A DNA stretch of 64,000 bases from Bubalus kerabau (Eukaryota > Chordata > Mammalia > Artiodactyla > Bovidae), in the NCBI RefSeq assembly GCF_029407905.1, contig NC_073630.1:37039001-37103000 (forward strand), read 5' to 3'. Positions 45,998 to 57,628 of this stretch are shown one piece after another. Numbering within the stretch: the first letter of the stretch is position 1; every line of letters begins with the position of its first letter. The translations under genes and the position numbers were made by a program. The notes below the pieces were generated by a model. It made no database searches. It was not told where the DNA came from and saw nothing but the letters and a program-made list of their open reading frames with translations.

Positions 45998-46587
45998 ATT
46001 GAACTGAACTGAAGATTCTGTGAGAGTTGTTGAAACAACAACAAAACATTTAGATATTACATAAATTTAGTTGATAAAGCATTGGCAGAATTTGAGAAGA
46101 TTGACTTCAATTTTGAAAGAGCTACTGTGGTTGAAAATACTATCAGACAGCATTGCATGCTACAGAGAAATCATTCTTGAAAGGAAGAGTCAACTTGAAA
46201 GGAAGAGACATAATGTGGCAAATTCCATTGTTGAATGTCTTGATAAATTGCCATAAGTAGCCCATCCTTCAGTAAACATCACCCTAATCAGTCCTTAGGC
46301 ATCAGCGTCAAGGCAAGACCTTCTATCATCAAACAGATTATAACTCACTGAAGTTATAATCAGTGAAGTTTCTCAGGTGACGGTTAGCATTTTGTTAGCA
46401 ATAAAGTATTTTTAATTAAGGTGTGTATATTTTTTAGATAATACAATTGTTCGCTTCATAGATATTATAGTGTAAACATAAATTTTATATACATTAGGAA
46501 ATAAAAAGTGGTATTACTTGATTTTGATATTAACTTTATTATAGTAGTCAGGAACTAGACTAACAATATCTTTAAAATATGCCTATT

Positions 46588-47089
46588 AGGTTGCCCAATA
46601 ATTTGCCATGACTTTATCTCTCATGAAAGAGAAAAAAAGAGGGTTCAGAAAATGTCAAAAATTTCATTATAAACTTTATTTGCTTCATCATTTTCTTTAA
46701 AATAATATTGATTTTATCTTCAACTTTTAAAGGCATGATATTTTAGTTATTCTATCAATAGAGAAACATACACTCTTGAGAATTAACTTTCAAGCAACCA
46801 TTTGAATTCCTCTACAGCATTAATATGGCATTATCAGTGTGGTAAAGAAAGGTTTTTATTTTATCCTTCATCCAGATACTTTGAATACCAACTCAAGAAT
46901 TCAGATGTTACTCTAAATCTTCCAAGCAGAAAGGTATTTAATCCAGGTAACTGGTTATCAAAAGTAGTAAAAAGACTAAACAAACAAAAGACTAAAGAAT
47001 GTTAACCAGAAATCTAGAACTTGACAGATATCACCTTGAAGGAGCCCTTTGGCCAGTACTACAAAGGTCACTGCCTCAAGCATATGTCT
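46588..47089. other. Unassigned AT-rich DNA
   Basis: Begins TTAGGTTGCCCAATAATTTG, which resembles a mariner terminal repeat for a few bases only; no partner end found. Confidence 0.4.
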
Positions 47090-47367
47090 TCTGCTGCTGC
47101 TGCTAAGTCGCTTCAGTCGTGTCCAACTCTGTGCGACCCCGTAGACAGCAGCCCACCAGGTTTCCCCGTCCCTGGGATTCTCCAGGCAAGAACACTGGAG
47201 TGGGTTGCCATTTCCTTCTCCAATGCATGAAAGTGAAAAGTGAAAGTGAAGTCGCTCAGTCATGTCCGACTCTAGGGACCCCATGGATTTTGCAGCCCAC
47301 CAGGCTCCTCCATCCATGGGATTTTCTAGGCAAAAGTACTGCAGTGGGGTGCCATTGCCTTCTCCGA
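47090..47367 (-). mobile_element. Bov-A2 SINE, full dimer
   Basis: (CTG)4-type tail at the left, two Bov-A units joined by GCATGAAAGTGAAAAGTGAA, and the 5' end GCCATTGCCTTCTCCG at the right. Confidence 0.94.
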
Positions 47368-48000
47368 CTTATTTCCCCTAGTCTCATGTAACTTTATTCC
47401 CTTTTCAGACTCAAAAGAATACACACTGGGAAAGAAATCTAGCAAATATATTTGATGGTAAAGGGAAAAGCAGAATCCCTAGCATATGTAGGGATATTAC
47501 AAGACCCTATGATTTTTATGCTATATATATATTGCCTCAAACAACCAAAGCAAGAACAAGATACCACATAGATTTAATTTATATATAATAAAGGTATGTA
47601 AGATGCCCTCAAAAAAATGAATTAATTTTTAAAATCCAATAATTTTAATTGTCTGAAAAAAATCGGATGTTATGTGATAAAAGTTTCTTCTCACTAAAAG
47701 TGTTCAAGCACATAGAAAGGATGGTAATAGATCCAAACCTAGAAATATCCCTTCCCCTGGCATTTAAACTCTATGAATCCAAAAGGTTACCTGCTGCCAA
47801 ATATGCTCAAGATTCATGTAATTTCTCTCTGCACAATCATACTGAATATCCTTCCAGTATTGCCTTCAGTAAACCACAACTAATAGTACTGGACCAAGTG
47901 TCTTGAGGTTTCACATAAGCAAATATATAATATGCAAAGTAAAACTGTGGTCTTCCCTATTCCATATTTCAAAGCTTGCTGGTTTTGTTATTGGGTTTTA
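47368..48000. other. Unassigned AT-rich DNA
   Basis: Nothing recognised. Confidence 0.5.
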
Positions 48001-48015
48001 AATCCTAAAAATTAG

Positions 48016-48643
48016 AAGGAAAAAAGGTGGAAGCAGTGACAGATTTCCTCCTCTTGGGCTCTAAAATCACTGCGGATGGTGACTGCAACCATGAAATTAC
48101 AAGATGATTGCTTCTTGGCAGGAAAGCTATGACAGACCTAGACAGTGTGTTACAAAGCAAAGATATCGCTTTACTGACAAAGGTCCTTAAAGTCAAGGCT
48201 ATGGTCTTTCCAATAGTCATGTACAGATGTGAGAGCTGGACAATAAAGAAGACAGAGTGCCAAAGAATTGATGCTTTCACACTGTGGTGCTGAAGAAGGC
48301 TCTTGTGAGTCTCTTGGGCTGCAAGGAGATCAAACCAGTCAATCCAGAAGGAAATTGACCTTGGATACTCATTAGAAGGACTGATGTTGAAGCTGAAGCT
48401 CCAATATTTTGGCCACCTGATTGGAAGAGCTGACTCACTGGAAAAGCCCCTGATGTTGGAAAAGATTGAAGGTGGAAGGAGAAGAGGGCAACAGAGGATG
48501 AGACTGTTGGATGGCATCACTGATTCAATGCACATGAACTTGGGCACACTCTGGGAGATGGTGAGGGACAGGGAGGCCTGAGATGCTGCAGACCATGAGG
48601 GCGCAAAAAGTCGGACACAACTTGGTGACTGAACAACAGCAAC
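48016..48643 (+). mobile_element. BovB LINE 3' end with perfect 15-bp TSD, older subtype
   Basis: AATCCTAAAAATTAG at 48001-48015 and 48644-48658. The insert starts AAGGAAAAAAGGTGGAAGC and ends GACTGAACAACAGCAAC. Its tail resembles that of the copy at 40506. Confidence 0.95.
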
Positions 48644-48658
48644 AATCCTAAAAATTAG

Positions 48659-50179
48659 CACCGTAACATACTCAATTATTCAAGAGAGAACTCTTTAAGT
48701 TAAGCATATGCATTCCCTTCCCATACTCCTATATCTACTCTACCAGTAAGTCTTATAGATTTTTAACAGCAAACTGTATATTGAAATCTTACTTTCTCTT
48801 CATTTCTATGACCACTAACCTAGTAAAAGCCTCATAATTTCTCACATAGACTATGTGAGTATTCCAAACAACTTACTAACTAGTTTTATTTATTTTCCTT
48901 AATAAGTTTTTAGAAACATTTAATATATTGTCTCTAATATGTAAAAGTATTCCATTGTATCTCAGAAAGCTATCGATGTGTGAAAGACCACCACATAATT
49001 TAACAGCCCAAAAGAATAATCGTTGTTTATTTCTTATGTTTGCTCACCCATGCTCAGCAGTTTTTCTTTGCATGTATGGTCAGCATTGTTCTGGCTAAAT
49101 GACTTTTTGGATTTTGATTGAGCTTTGTCAACCAAGCTGTCTTGACTGATGCATGTGTCTTGTTATGCAGACAAATAGCTCAGGCATATTAAGCAAGAGA
49201 GTGTCAAAATGCACACTTTTGAGGCTTTTGAGGCCCAGGCTTATAATTTGCCCAAGGCTCTTCAGATCTGAACCATGGGAAATGACTCTACTTTTTGAGA
49301 ATTGGCAAAATCATATCCAAAAAAAGCACAACTATTTGAAGAATTAAAGTTTAGGGACTTTTTTTTGCAACTTGCCAGACATAGTTTCCCAAATCACTTA
49401 ATATCAAATCCAAACACCTTAGTATGACCTACCAGCCCTCTATTATCTGGTTTCTGTCTATCTCTTCAGATTTATCCCATGTAACTCCCCCAATACACAT
49501 TATGATACATCCATCTATTTTTCTTTCATTTTCTTATATGGTCAACATTTCCCAACTCAGGAACTATATATATATTCTACCTGCTCCTTGGAGGAGGAGG
49601 TACAATATGTACCTTTGTATGTATTCTTTTCTGTTTCAATATATATTCTTTTTCTGTTTCACATGATGAGAAAAATATTTGCTTTAGGTTTTATCATAAT
49701 TATTAAATTCCCCTAAAAGTTGTTTCTGTTCTGTCCACTTATGAAAACAAACATAAATCACATGTATACACGTTTTTGTCATTTACATTTATTATAATGT
49801 ATAATTTTTAAATTAAACTCATTTAGTATCTTTTTTCTACTAATCTAAAAATCACAATGAATACATCCTGATTTCTTCTATTTTTCTCCCCTTCTCATTT
49901 TTCTTTATTTTCTTTTTTCTATTTCTTGCTTACCTCTTCTTCTTCCATCTTTTTCTAATTGTATTCTCAAGTCCAAAGAAAAGTATCTTTTACACTGATA
50001 ATACTGAATAAACACTGATTAAATAAACAAATAAAATGTTATAGCCATCAGTAGTAAATGCAGTGGCTATGTTCAACACAAACTTAAATTCAGATGTTAT
50101 AATTTTTAAATAAAATGTTTAGAGAATTATTCCAGTTTTTGCATCTTTTCAATTATGACCAAGGATAATTATTTCAGTG
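48659..50179. other. Unassigned AT-rich DNA
   Basis: Nothing recognised. The pyrimidine-rich part at about 49870-49960 is low-complexity (TTCTTTTTTC words). Confidence 0.5.
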
Positions 50180-51080
50180 TGTCTGTTAACATTTATTTTT
50201 CTTCTTGTAAGGTGATTCTTCATATATCTAAGATGTTAATGTTGAAATTTCAACTAGTGATCATTTGAAGACCAAGCTTATTTTTGTTCTGACAGTTTTA
50301 CCATTTCTCCCTTCACATTGGTTTTCGCCACACATGTTTTAGTATGCCTCAGTGTAATATTCTTTGTATGCATTCTGTTTGGGATCTACACAGCTTCTTG
50401 AAATGTTCATTGATATTTTTCCTCAGTGTTGATAATAGTCAATCTTTTCATAAATATTCTCGCCCTTTTCTTATTTGGGGACTACAATGACACATTTATT
50501 CACCATTGCTGCTGAAATCTCCTTGTAGGTCTAGATGTTGGGATACTCCATCAATTTTATCTCATTCTGTCTTACAGTTTAGTATTTTTATTGACCTAAT
50601 ATTCTAGTTCACTAACACTGTATTTTTCAGTACTGAATTTGCTCTTAAAATCATCAAACAAATCCTTAAATATAGATATTTGACCTTTCATTTCGAGAAG
50701 AATATTTGTTTCGTGTTTAGATGTTTTTATTTTCTAGTGAAATCCTTTATATTTTAACATGTTTCTTCATATTTTTCTATATTTACTTGAATAGTATAAT
50801 GATAGTCTTTTAGGTTTTTTGACAGTCACTGATATCAGGATCACCTATGAAATGTTTTTTATTTTCTGTGGGTTTGCTCATATTCTTAACATGTATAGTA
50901 GTTTTTCATTTTTTTTTCCCAAATGCCAAATGTTATATAGGAAAAAATACACAAGTTCAGCACATGGGTTAGCAGAGTTAACCCTTCCCTTTCTTTGTCA
51001 AGTAGGGTATGGTTGGTCACTTTCCCAGCCAGAGATTATGGTGATTTGAGACCAATTTGCAGTAGCACTAGAGTCCAGTC
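50180..51080. repeat. Probable old L1-family non-coding fragment
   Basis: Word order (GTTTGGGATCTACACAGCTTC, CCTTTCATTTCGAGAAGAAT, TTTTCTGTGGGTTTGC, CTGTCTTACAGTTTAG) resembles the T-rich non-coding part of old mammalian L1 elements. Diverged; strand and family not assigned. Confidence 0.35.
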
Positions 51081-51549
51081 TATCTAAAAGACCTGGCACC
51101 TGACTTCCAGATTTTTAACTAAAAGTATAATTTCTTCTAGAGGAAACAACTCCCTAGAAGGCTCTTAACTATATTCTGAGGAAGACTGATGAAAAAATTC
51201 ATTCATTTTTCCAGAGATTTTTACACTGAGGATTTAGTTTAATACTGAACAGATTTCTTTTATTTACATATGCCCTAAGGGAAAAAGTGATATATGTATG
51301 AAAAACTCTGGTCTTCATCATGAGTTCTCCTGGTTTTCCACATGCATCATCTACTAGACTTTACACCCAGTTTTATCCAGGACTGCCAGCCCTTTTGCGG
51401 TGCCAAGCAGGACCAAAAACTCCATGGAAAAATCATTGACAGAATCTCCCCTTTCTGTAATTTATCTACTATAATTTTCATTGATTCGTCAATTTTCAAC
51501 TTGTCTGCTGGAAGCCATCCTTCCTATTGGAGCCTACATTTATAAGTGC
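51081..51549. other. Unassigned DNA
   Basis: Nothing recognised. Confidence 0.45.
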
Positions 51550-51668
51550 ATTGTTGTTTAGTTGCTTAGTCGTGCCTGACTCTTTGTGATCCCATGGACT
51601 GCAGCACGCCAGGCTTCCCTGTCCATCACCATCTCCCAGAGTTTGCCCAAATTCATGTCCATTGAATT
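51550..51668 (-). mobile_element. BovB LINE 3' end, ~120 bp
   Basis: TTGTTGTTTAGTTGCTTAGT at the left is the reversed AACAACA-type tail, followed by GGACTGCAGCACGCCAGGCT and ending at ATTCATGTCCATTGAATT. Confidence 0.9.
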
Positions 51669-52612
51669 GTATGTATATTTACTTTAAAATATAAAAATTA
51701 TAAGAAATTAGCTTTGCTGATTTTATTATAAGGTATCATACTGGATCTTGCACTATATCGTAAGTGGACAGTGTGCAATATATCTTGAAGAAAAACTGAG
51801 CAATGCTCACCAAAGGGTGGCATTAAGGGAATTAAAACAGGGATTTCTTCAAATCAAATACAAGTATTAGAATATTCTTTCCATTAATGACAAGAAAAAT
51901 ATCATTGTCAAAATTACACAAATCCTATTATTCATGAAAATTAAAGAAATTTAATATTTTAAAGTTTAAATTTTACCTAAAATAATTTTGGAATTCAAAT
52001 TAATGGATATATAATAACACAAAATAGGCAAATGTATTTCATTAAAACAATACATTTTATGACATTTTTAATGCTTACAGGCTCAAATATAATTTCTACT
52101 AAAATTTTCAAAAATTTTATTATATGACATTTTAACACTGAAAAAAATATTATATTACTTGAAAAAAACTGCTTGTGACAACTACATAGACAAGATTAAA
52201 TATAATCTAAGCTACATATTATTCAGAAAAGTGTCTGCTTGAGTATTCCTGCAGTACATAGGTATTTTTTAATTGGGAATCTTGTTATATTTCTCATGGT
52301 TAAAATATTAATATTTTTCATAATTGTAATAACGAAGCAAAGAAAGCAGACATAAAAGAGTAGATACTATAGGAGAAGGAAATGGCAACCCACTCCATAC
52401 TAATACCCATAAACAGGAAAACTAGTGTGTGTTATTGAATTCAAGATACTGGGTTTTGTTATGGAAAGTGTGACTTGGCAGTAGCATCAAAGGGCTTCTA
52501 AATCCTGGGGCCATCAGTGATATGTTCACTTTGTGAAACACCATCAAGCAAAATGTCTGTGATTTGTTTGATGTTTTCTATACTTGTTAAACTTCAATAC
52601 ATTTTTTTCTTA
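51669..52612. other. Unassigned AT-rich DNA with a 27-bp SINE scrap
   Basis: Only 52373-52398 is recognised (AGGAGAAGGAAATGGCAACC, Bov-A core). The rest is unassigned. Confidence 0.5.
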
Positions 52613-52944
52613 GGGCTTCCCTGGTAGCTCAGCTGGTAATGAATCTGCCTGCAATGCAGGAAACCCTGGTTCAATTCCTGGGTTGGGAAGACCCTCTGGA
52701 GAAGGGATAGGCTATCCACTCCAGTATTCTTGGGCTTCCCTGATGGCTCAGCTGGTAAAGAATCCACTAGCAATGCAGGAGACATGGCTGGGTTCAATCC
52801 CTGGGTTGGGAAGATCCCCTGCAGAAAAGAACAGTTACCCACTCCAGTATTCTGGCCTGGAGAATTCCATGGATTGTATAGTCCATGGGGTTGCAGAGAG
52901 TCGAGTCAGCAACTCTTGACTGAGCAACTTTCACTTTTCATTTC
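52613..52944 (+). mobile_element. Two-headed Bov-tA SINE
   Basis: Same arrangement as at 30520: first head GGCTTCCCTGGTAGCTCAG, stub ending CCAGTATTCTT, second head GGGCTTCCCTGATGGCTCAG at about 52733, then core. ACATTTTTTTCTTA (52599-52612) and ACATTTTTTCTA (52945-52956) form a target duplication with a one-T difference. Confidence 0.88.
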
Positions 52945-52956
52945 ACATTTTTTCTA

Positions 52957-54110
52957 AAAGATAGCTGGGGAAAAGTTTTGATGTCAAACCATTATTTTGT
53001 TAAAATCACTTTCCCCTGGAAATATGGAATGAATTAGAACCAAAATATGAAATAAAAATTACTTAAAATTTATTCTAGGAAGGAAATATTTAGAAACTCA
53101 ATTAAAAAATGAAAGGACTCTATAATTCATGAATAATAACACCAATGCCAGGTTTGAAGGACAAATATGGCATCTTATGAATCTCTCTAATAGATAGTGA
53201 CATTGGTACCAATTAGATTTGTTACGTTAGTCAAATTAAAAATGCCTGTGATAAATAGAATTTGAACTGTCAGTATCTGCATAACTAGCCTTATTAAATG
53301 ATGTGTCACTGAAGATGATTTAAATGAGAAGAAAATGAAGCGAATCTCCTGAAATGTGTTTAGCAGAATTAATTCTGAAGAGTTGAGGAGTTCATTAAAA
53401 CTAAAAATATTGTTTTCTACTTTAACAAACATTTTAAACTATACAATTTAAAATACATTCAAATGAATAAAACAATCAATGATTAAGCCTATGATATTTA
53501 ATATTTTCTTTTGCATTTGAGCATAATGTATAAACCATTTTCTGTAGCTGTCCTTGGTAAATCAATACAGTAATATCTCTTTCTGAATTTAGGCAGTTAC
53601 AATTTTATAATAGTAATTATAATTTGTCATAATAATCTAGAATATGAAAACTTTGGTATACAAGGATTATATTCTAAGGACAAAATTGCATACTTTGGTG
53701 TATGTGGGAATAAAATAGCAAAAACACTCATATCTGGCTCTTATTTTTATACTTTAACTTCTTGTGTCTCAGTTTTCTTTTGTAGAAGAGAAATAAAATT
53801 ATACCCCAGACTATTGGTTTCTTTTAAGAATTCAATGAAATGTTACTTATAATTTTTATCATTCTTTTGTTTTGTAATACACATTCACAAAAGACATGAG
53901 AGAAAATAGATTAACAAAGCACACAAAAGTCAACATAATAGAATCAATCACAAAAGCAATTAGTACATTAAATATGAACTGGAGAAAGAGATATTTAGCA
54001 ATAAAGATAAATAAAAGGAGATATGAAAGAAGATATAAAAACATAAACACTTAAGAAACCAAGGTGCTACAATAGCATTTTGACATATGTAGTCTGTATT
54101 CTGTAAATCT
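52957..54110. other. Unassigned AT-rich DNA
   Basis: Nothing recognised. Confidence 0.5.
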
Positions 54111-54123
54111 ATACCAACAATCT

Positions 54124-54392
54124 CGGAGAAGGCAATGGCACCCCACTCCAGTACTCTTGCCTGGAAAATCCTATGGACGGAGGAGCCTGGTGGGCTGCAG
54201 TCCATGGGGTCGCTGAGAGTCGGATACGACCGAGCGACTTCCCTTTCAATTTTCACTTTCATGCATTGGAGAAGGAAATGGCAACCCACTCCAGTGTTCT
54301 TGCCTGGAGAATCCCAGGGACGGGGGAGCCTGGTGGGCTGCCATCTATGGGGTCGCACAGAGTTGGACACGACTGAAGTAACTTAGCATAGC
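54124..54392 (+). mobile_element. Bov-A2 SINE, full dimer with perfect 13-bp TSD
   Basis: Starts CGGAGAAGGCAATGGCACCC; second unit from about 54270. ATACCAACAATCT is duplicated at 54111-54123 and 54393-54405. Confidence 0.96.
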
Positions 54393-54405
54393 ATACCAAC
54401 AATCT

Positions 54406-56225
54406 AAATAAGAAAAAATTTTTGATGGAAGTTTGAACATACTTTTTTAATAAAAATTGAAATCAATTATAGAAATAATGAATAGTTGATTGTGACTATA
54501 TACTCATTTTTGACAAGCTTTGTGTGTACTCAGATTAACTCAAAGAACTTATTACATTGTACTCTTTTTTCTTAGTGCTATACAAGATTCAAACCCTATT
54601 AAATCCTGTTTGAGGAAGCTTTAATCATTATTCCTTTAGATTCTATGCCCAAGAAATAATATGTTGCATATTGATTATTTCTTTCCAATATTAAAGATAT
54701 ATTTATTTACTTCAAGTCTTATGGCTGGTAAACTTTTCTGCAATATACAAACTTTCTAGAATATATTGAAATCAATTTAGATAACTATCAACTGCCATAT
54801 AGATTACATTTTGTTTTACCACCTTTCTCTTTTTCTGTTGCTCAACATTAAGTTTTAATGGGTGAGTCTGAGTTTTTCTTCAATCTAAGTAGTGAAAACC
54901 TATTATGGAATCAAACAGTTTTCCTCCAGAGCAGCTCTTCTGCTTTTTATTTTCACCTTGGTGTCTGTGTGGTGAAGTAGGCATTTAGCTGTGAAGGGGC
55001 TATCTTCAGACTCCATCTTATAAAGTATTTCATTGTCCAAGACAGTCACTTATCTGTGAAACAGGCCTTTAGCAGTCCTATAGTTTTCAGTTGCATTGTT
55101 CCTCAAACAAAGAAGAATTTCCAATATTCCACAGGCAGCTTGGATGTAATTAGCTCTTCAGTAGAAAGAAGGTATTTTTCCCTGGCTAATATTTCATAGC
55201 TTAAGGTAGTTCTTAGTTATTCTTATGGATCAGTGCTGATATGTTTTACTTTTACCTAAATTGTGAGTTTATTTTCTCAAGCTCTAACTTAGTTTTTTGG
55301 AAAGTCACATTGGAATTGTAATTAAAAAAGAAAAAAAATTCTTCTAAATTTACTTTCTTAGAATATAAAAGTTGTACAGAGCACAGATCATACAAGTCAA
55401 AAATTTTATCCAAGTCATAATCAAAGTAAGAACTCATATGAACAATCACTTTATTCATGATTATCTTCTCAAATAAGAAAGCTTGAAGAAACTAAGGAAA
55501 AAAATTTAATATTTAAATTGAATTTAAATAATAGTTCCCAAAGGCACACAGTTTTGATGTTTTATGTATGACTGATACTTTAGCATTAAAAGTAATAACA
55601 TCATCTATTGAATAATGCTGATATAAAATTATTTTTGATATTGCCTATTTGTTATTTCTATCTATGATTGATTTATAACTCAATTAAACCAGCTATTCAG
55701 ATATCCTTGTATCTCTAATGATGCACTTAATACCACATGCACCTTTAGAATGAATGTCATAATATATCACCTTTAAATTCTACATAATATGGAGATAGTA
55801 TTTGTCTATGTTAGATAAAGGATTATTTTTCGTGATCTCAAATTTTTAACAACACAATGTTAATATTAGCATTCATGCTCTGAATGATTAGGATTTATCT
55901 TGAATCATTTATATGAAATATGCACATACTATCTCATAATTTGACAATAAATTGGTTGTTTTCCAGTATGTGACAGAAGTATGACTGAGATAATTGTTGT
56001 TTGAAAGAGACAGAATAAAGGGCTTGCTAATTATACATTCTTTCAGATCAGTGGCTCTCAAGGGCTAGTGTGCATAAAAATCATCTGTTAATATTCAAAT
56101 CTTCTTTCCTATGATTTAATGAATGTTGATTTGAAGGGTAACATTTATACTCCCTTTCTGTTCTTTTTTCTGTGGCCCATATTCCTCTAGTAGTCTTCAT
56201 TCTTAGGCTTCTTTTTTCATCCAGC
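54406..56225. other. Unassigned AT-rich DNA
   Basis: No gene or named repeat. 54900-55160 is less AT-biased and without runs, and could be ordinary unique sequence. Confidence 0.5.
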
Positions 56226-56236
56226 CACTTTAATTC

Positions 56237-56454
56237 TGGCTTCCCTGGTGGCTCAGACGGTAAAAGCGTCTCCCTACAATGCGGGAGACCTGGATTCGAT
56301 CCCTAGGTTGGGAAGATCCCTGGAGAAGGAAATGGCAACCCACTCCAGTATTCTTGCCTGGAAAATCCCATAGATGGAGGAGCCTGGTAGGCTACAGTCC
56401 ATGGGGTCGCAAAGAGTCAGACATGACTGAGCGACTTTTCTTCTTCTTCTTCTT
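56237..56454 (+). mobile_element. Bov-tA SINE with (TTC)n tail and perfect 11-bp TSD
   Basis: CACTTTAATTC at 56226-56236 and 56455-56465. Head TGGCTTCCCTGGTGGCTCAG, well-preserved core, tail (TTC)6. Confidence 0.95.
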
Positions 56455-56465
56455 CACTTTAATTC

Positions 56466-57177
56466 AATAGTGTCTGAGAGACCCACTGACCCAGACTTTA
56501 TTAATGGTTGTGATTGCTGTTTCTTCAATATACATCAGAATTTTTCCTTCTTTTATTTGCTTATTGTGCCAAGATCAGAAGAGTTCTAATACTTCTTGCT
56601 TGCTTCTAATTACAAGGTCATATAACTGTCAGCAAAGTAGGCCTACCTATTCAGGGCTGGGGATAAAGTAAGTTTTATGAACTGCTTGATGTTTTTGCAT
56701 GTATCAAGCAACAGGACAGAAGGAAAAGTATTCCTGTGTGATTTTTTTTTTCCAGAAGTAGCATTTGAGCTTGTTTTCTAAATTCTAAAGAAACTTATCA
56801 AAATGGAAAAGTAAAATCAGTGATGTTAATAGTGCATAGAGCATTGACTTGAAAGATCTCATTGCAGGGTTTGAAGGCCCAAGAGATATTCTGAACCTTG
56901 TCCAGAATTTTCAGGACAACCAATTTTGAGGCTAAGTGATATTTAGTGAATCTCTTAGCAGCAATAAGCAGCTTTAGGACAGGTATACTATAAACAGAGA
57001 TTACAAAAACCTTTAGAAAAACAGAGAAATTAAATAATGGCAACTCGGCAGATGTTTGTGACTAAAATTAGAAATTATTTTGACTATGGAATTCTTAAAG
57101 GATAGGGAAGAAGTTTAAACTATTTGTTTATAAATAGAATTGTTTCAAGAAGTAATGTCCAACATGTTCATATGGAT
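56466..57177. other. Unassigned DNA
   Basis: Nothing recognised. Confidence 0.5.
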
Positions 57178-57184
57178 ATAAAAC

Positions 57185-57591
57185 CTATTATACAGAGTGA
57201 AGTAAGCCAGAAAGAAAAACACCAATACAGTATACTAACACATATATATGGAATTTAGAAAGATGGTAACAATAACCCTGTGTACGAGACAGCAAAAGAG
57301 ACACTGATGTATAGAACAGTCTTATGGACTCTGTGGGAGAGGGAGAGGGTGGGAAGATTTGGGAGAATGGCATTGAAACATGTAAATATCATGTATGAAA
57401 TGAGTTGCCAGTCCAGGTGCGATGCACGATACTGGATGCTTGGGGCTGGTGCACTGGGACGACCCAGAGGGATGGAATGGGGAGGGAGGAGGGAGGAGGG
57501 TTCAGGATGGGGAACACATGTATACCTGTGGCGGATTCATTTTGATATTTGGCAAATCTAATACAGTTATGTAAAGTTTAAAAATAAAATA

Positions 57592-57621
<30 letters not shown>
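57185..57621 (+). mobile_element. L1 LINE 3' end (cattle type), ~437 bp
   Basis: From the end of ORF2 (GAGTGAAGTAAGCCAGAAAG) through the 3' UTR to a ~26-base poly(A). ATAAAAC at 57178-57184 and 57622-57628 is the probable target duplication. The long clean poly(A) suggests a young insertion. Confidence 0.94.
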
Positions 57622-57622
<1 letters not shown>

Positions 57623-57628
57623 TAAAAC

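Larger units (their letters stand above)
42720..46010 (+). mobile_element. Long BovB LINE with fold-back 5' end
   Basis: GAAGATTCTGTG is duplicated exactly at 42708-42719 and 46011-46022, so the insertion is fully bounded. From about 42848 it is collinear with the 5' region, endonuclease, RT and 3' tail (GAACTGAACT) of BovB. The first ~125 bases are instead the reverse complement of the BovB 5' region, which makes an inverted repeat (separate entry). It lacks the GC-rich 5' end seen at 11450-11792. Confidence 0.95.
42540..46586 (+). mobile_element. Tigger1-like (pogo/mariner superfamily) 3' half, split by BovB
   Basis: Transposase C-terminal traces are readable on both sides of the BovB. On the left, SHDKTLMNKGLLINDQSKWF and ELAPSEDSV (42625-42719). 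On the right (from 46023), an L.ILSDSIACYREIILERKS block, then the 3' non-coding part with GCAATAAAGTATTTTTAATT and AGTGTAAACATAAATTTTAT. The degraded terminal repeat (CAATATCTTTAAAATATGCC) ends at about 46586, followed by TA, the expected target dinucleotide. The reading frame has many stops. The 5' half is missing or unrecognised. Confidence 0.75.

Noticed and set aside
46588..46700. Mariner element starting TTAGGTTGCCC
   Set aside because: Only a few terminal bases match, and I found no opposite inverted end.
47649..47906. 85-codon open frame in unassigned DNA, considered as an exon
   Set aside because: No splice sites in a convincing arrangement and no recognisable domain; length is expected by chance.
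48005..48661. 218-codon open frame on the minus strand, the longest in the window
   Set aside because: It lies antisense to the BovB at 48016-48643. Similar antisense frames occur opposite other BovB 3' ends (5816-6370, 45364-45885), so it is a by-product of BovB codon use.
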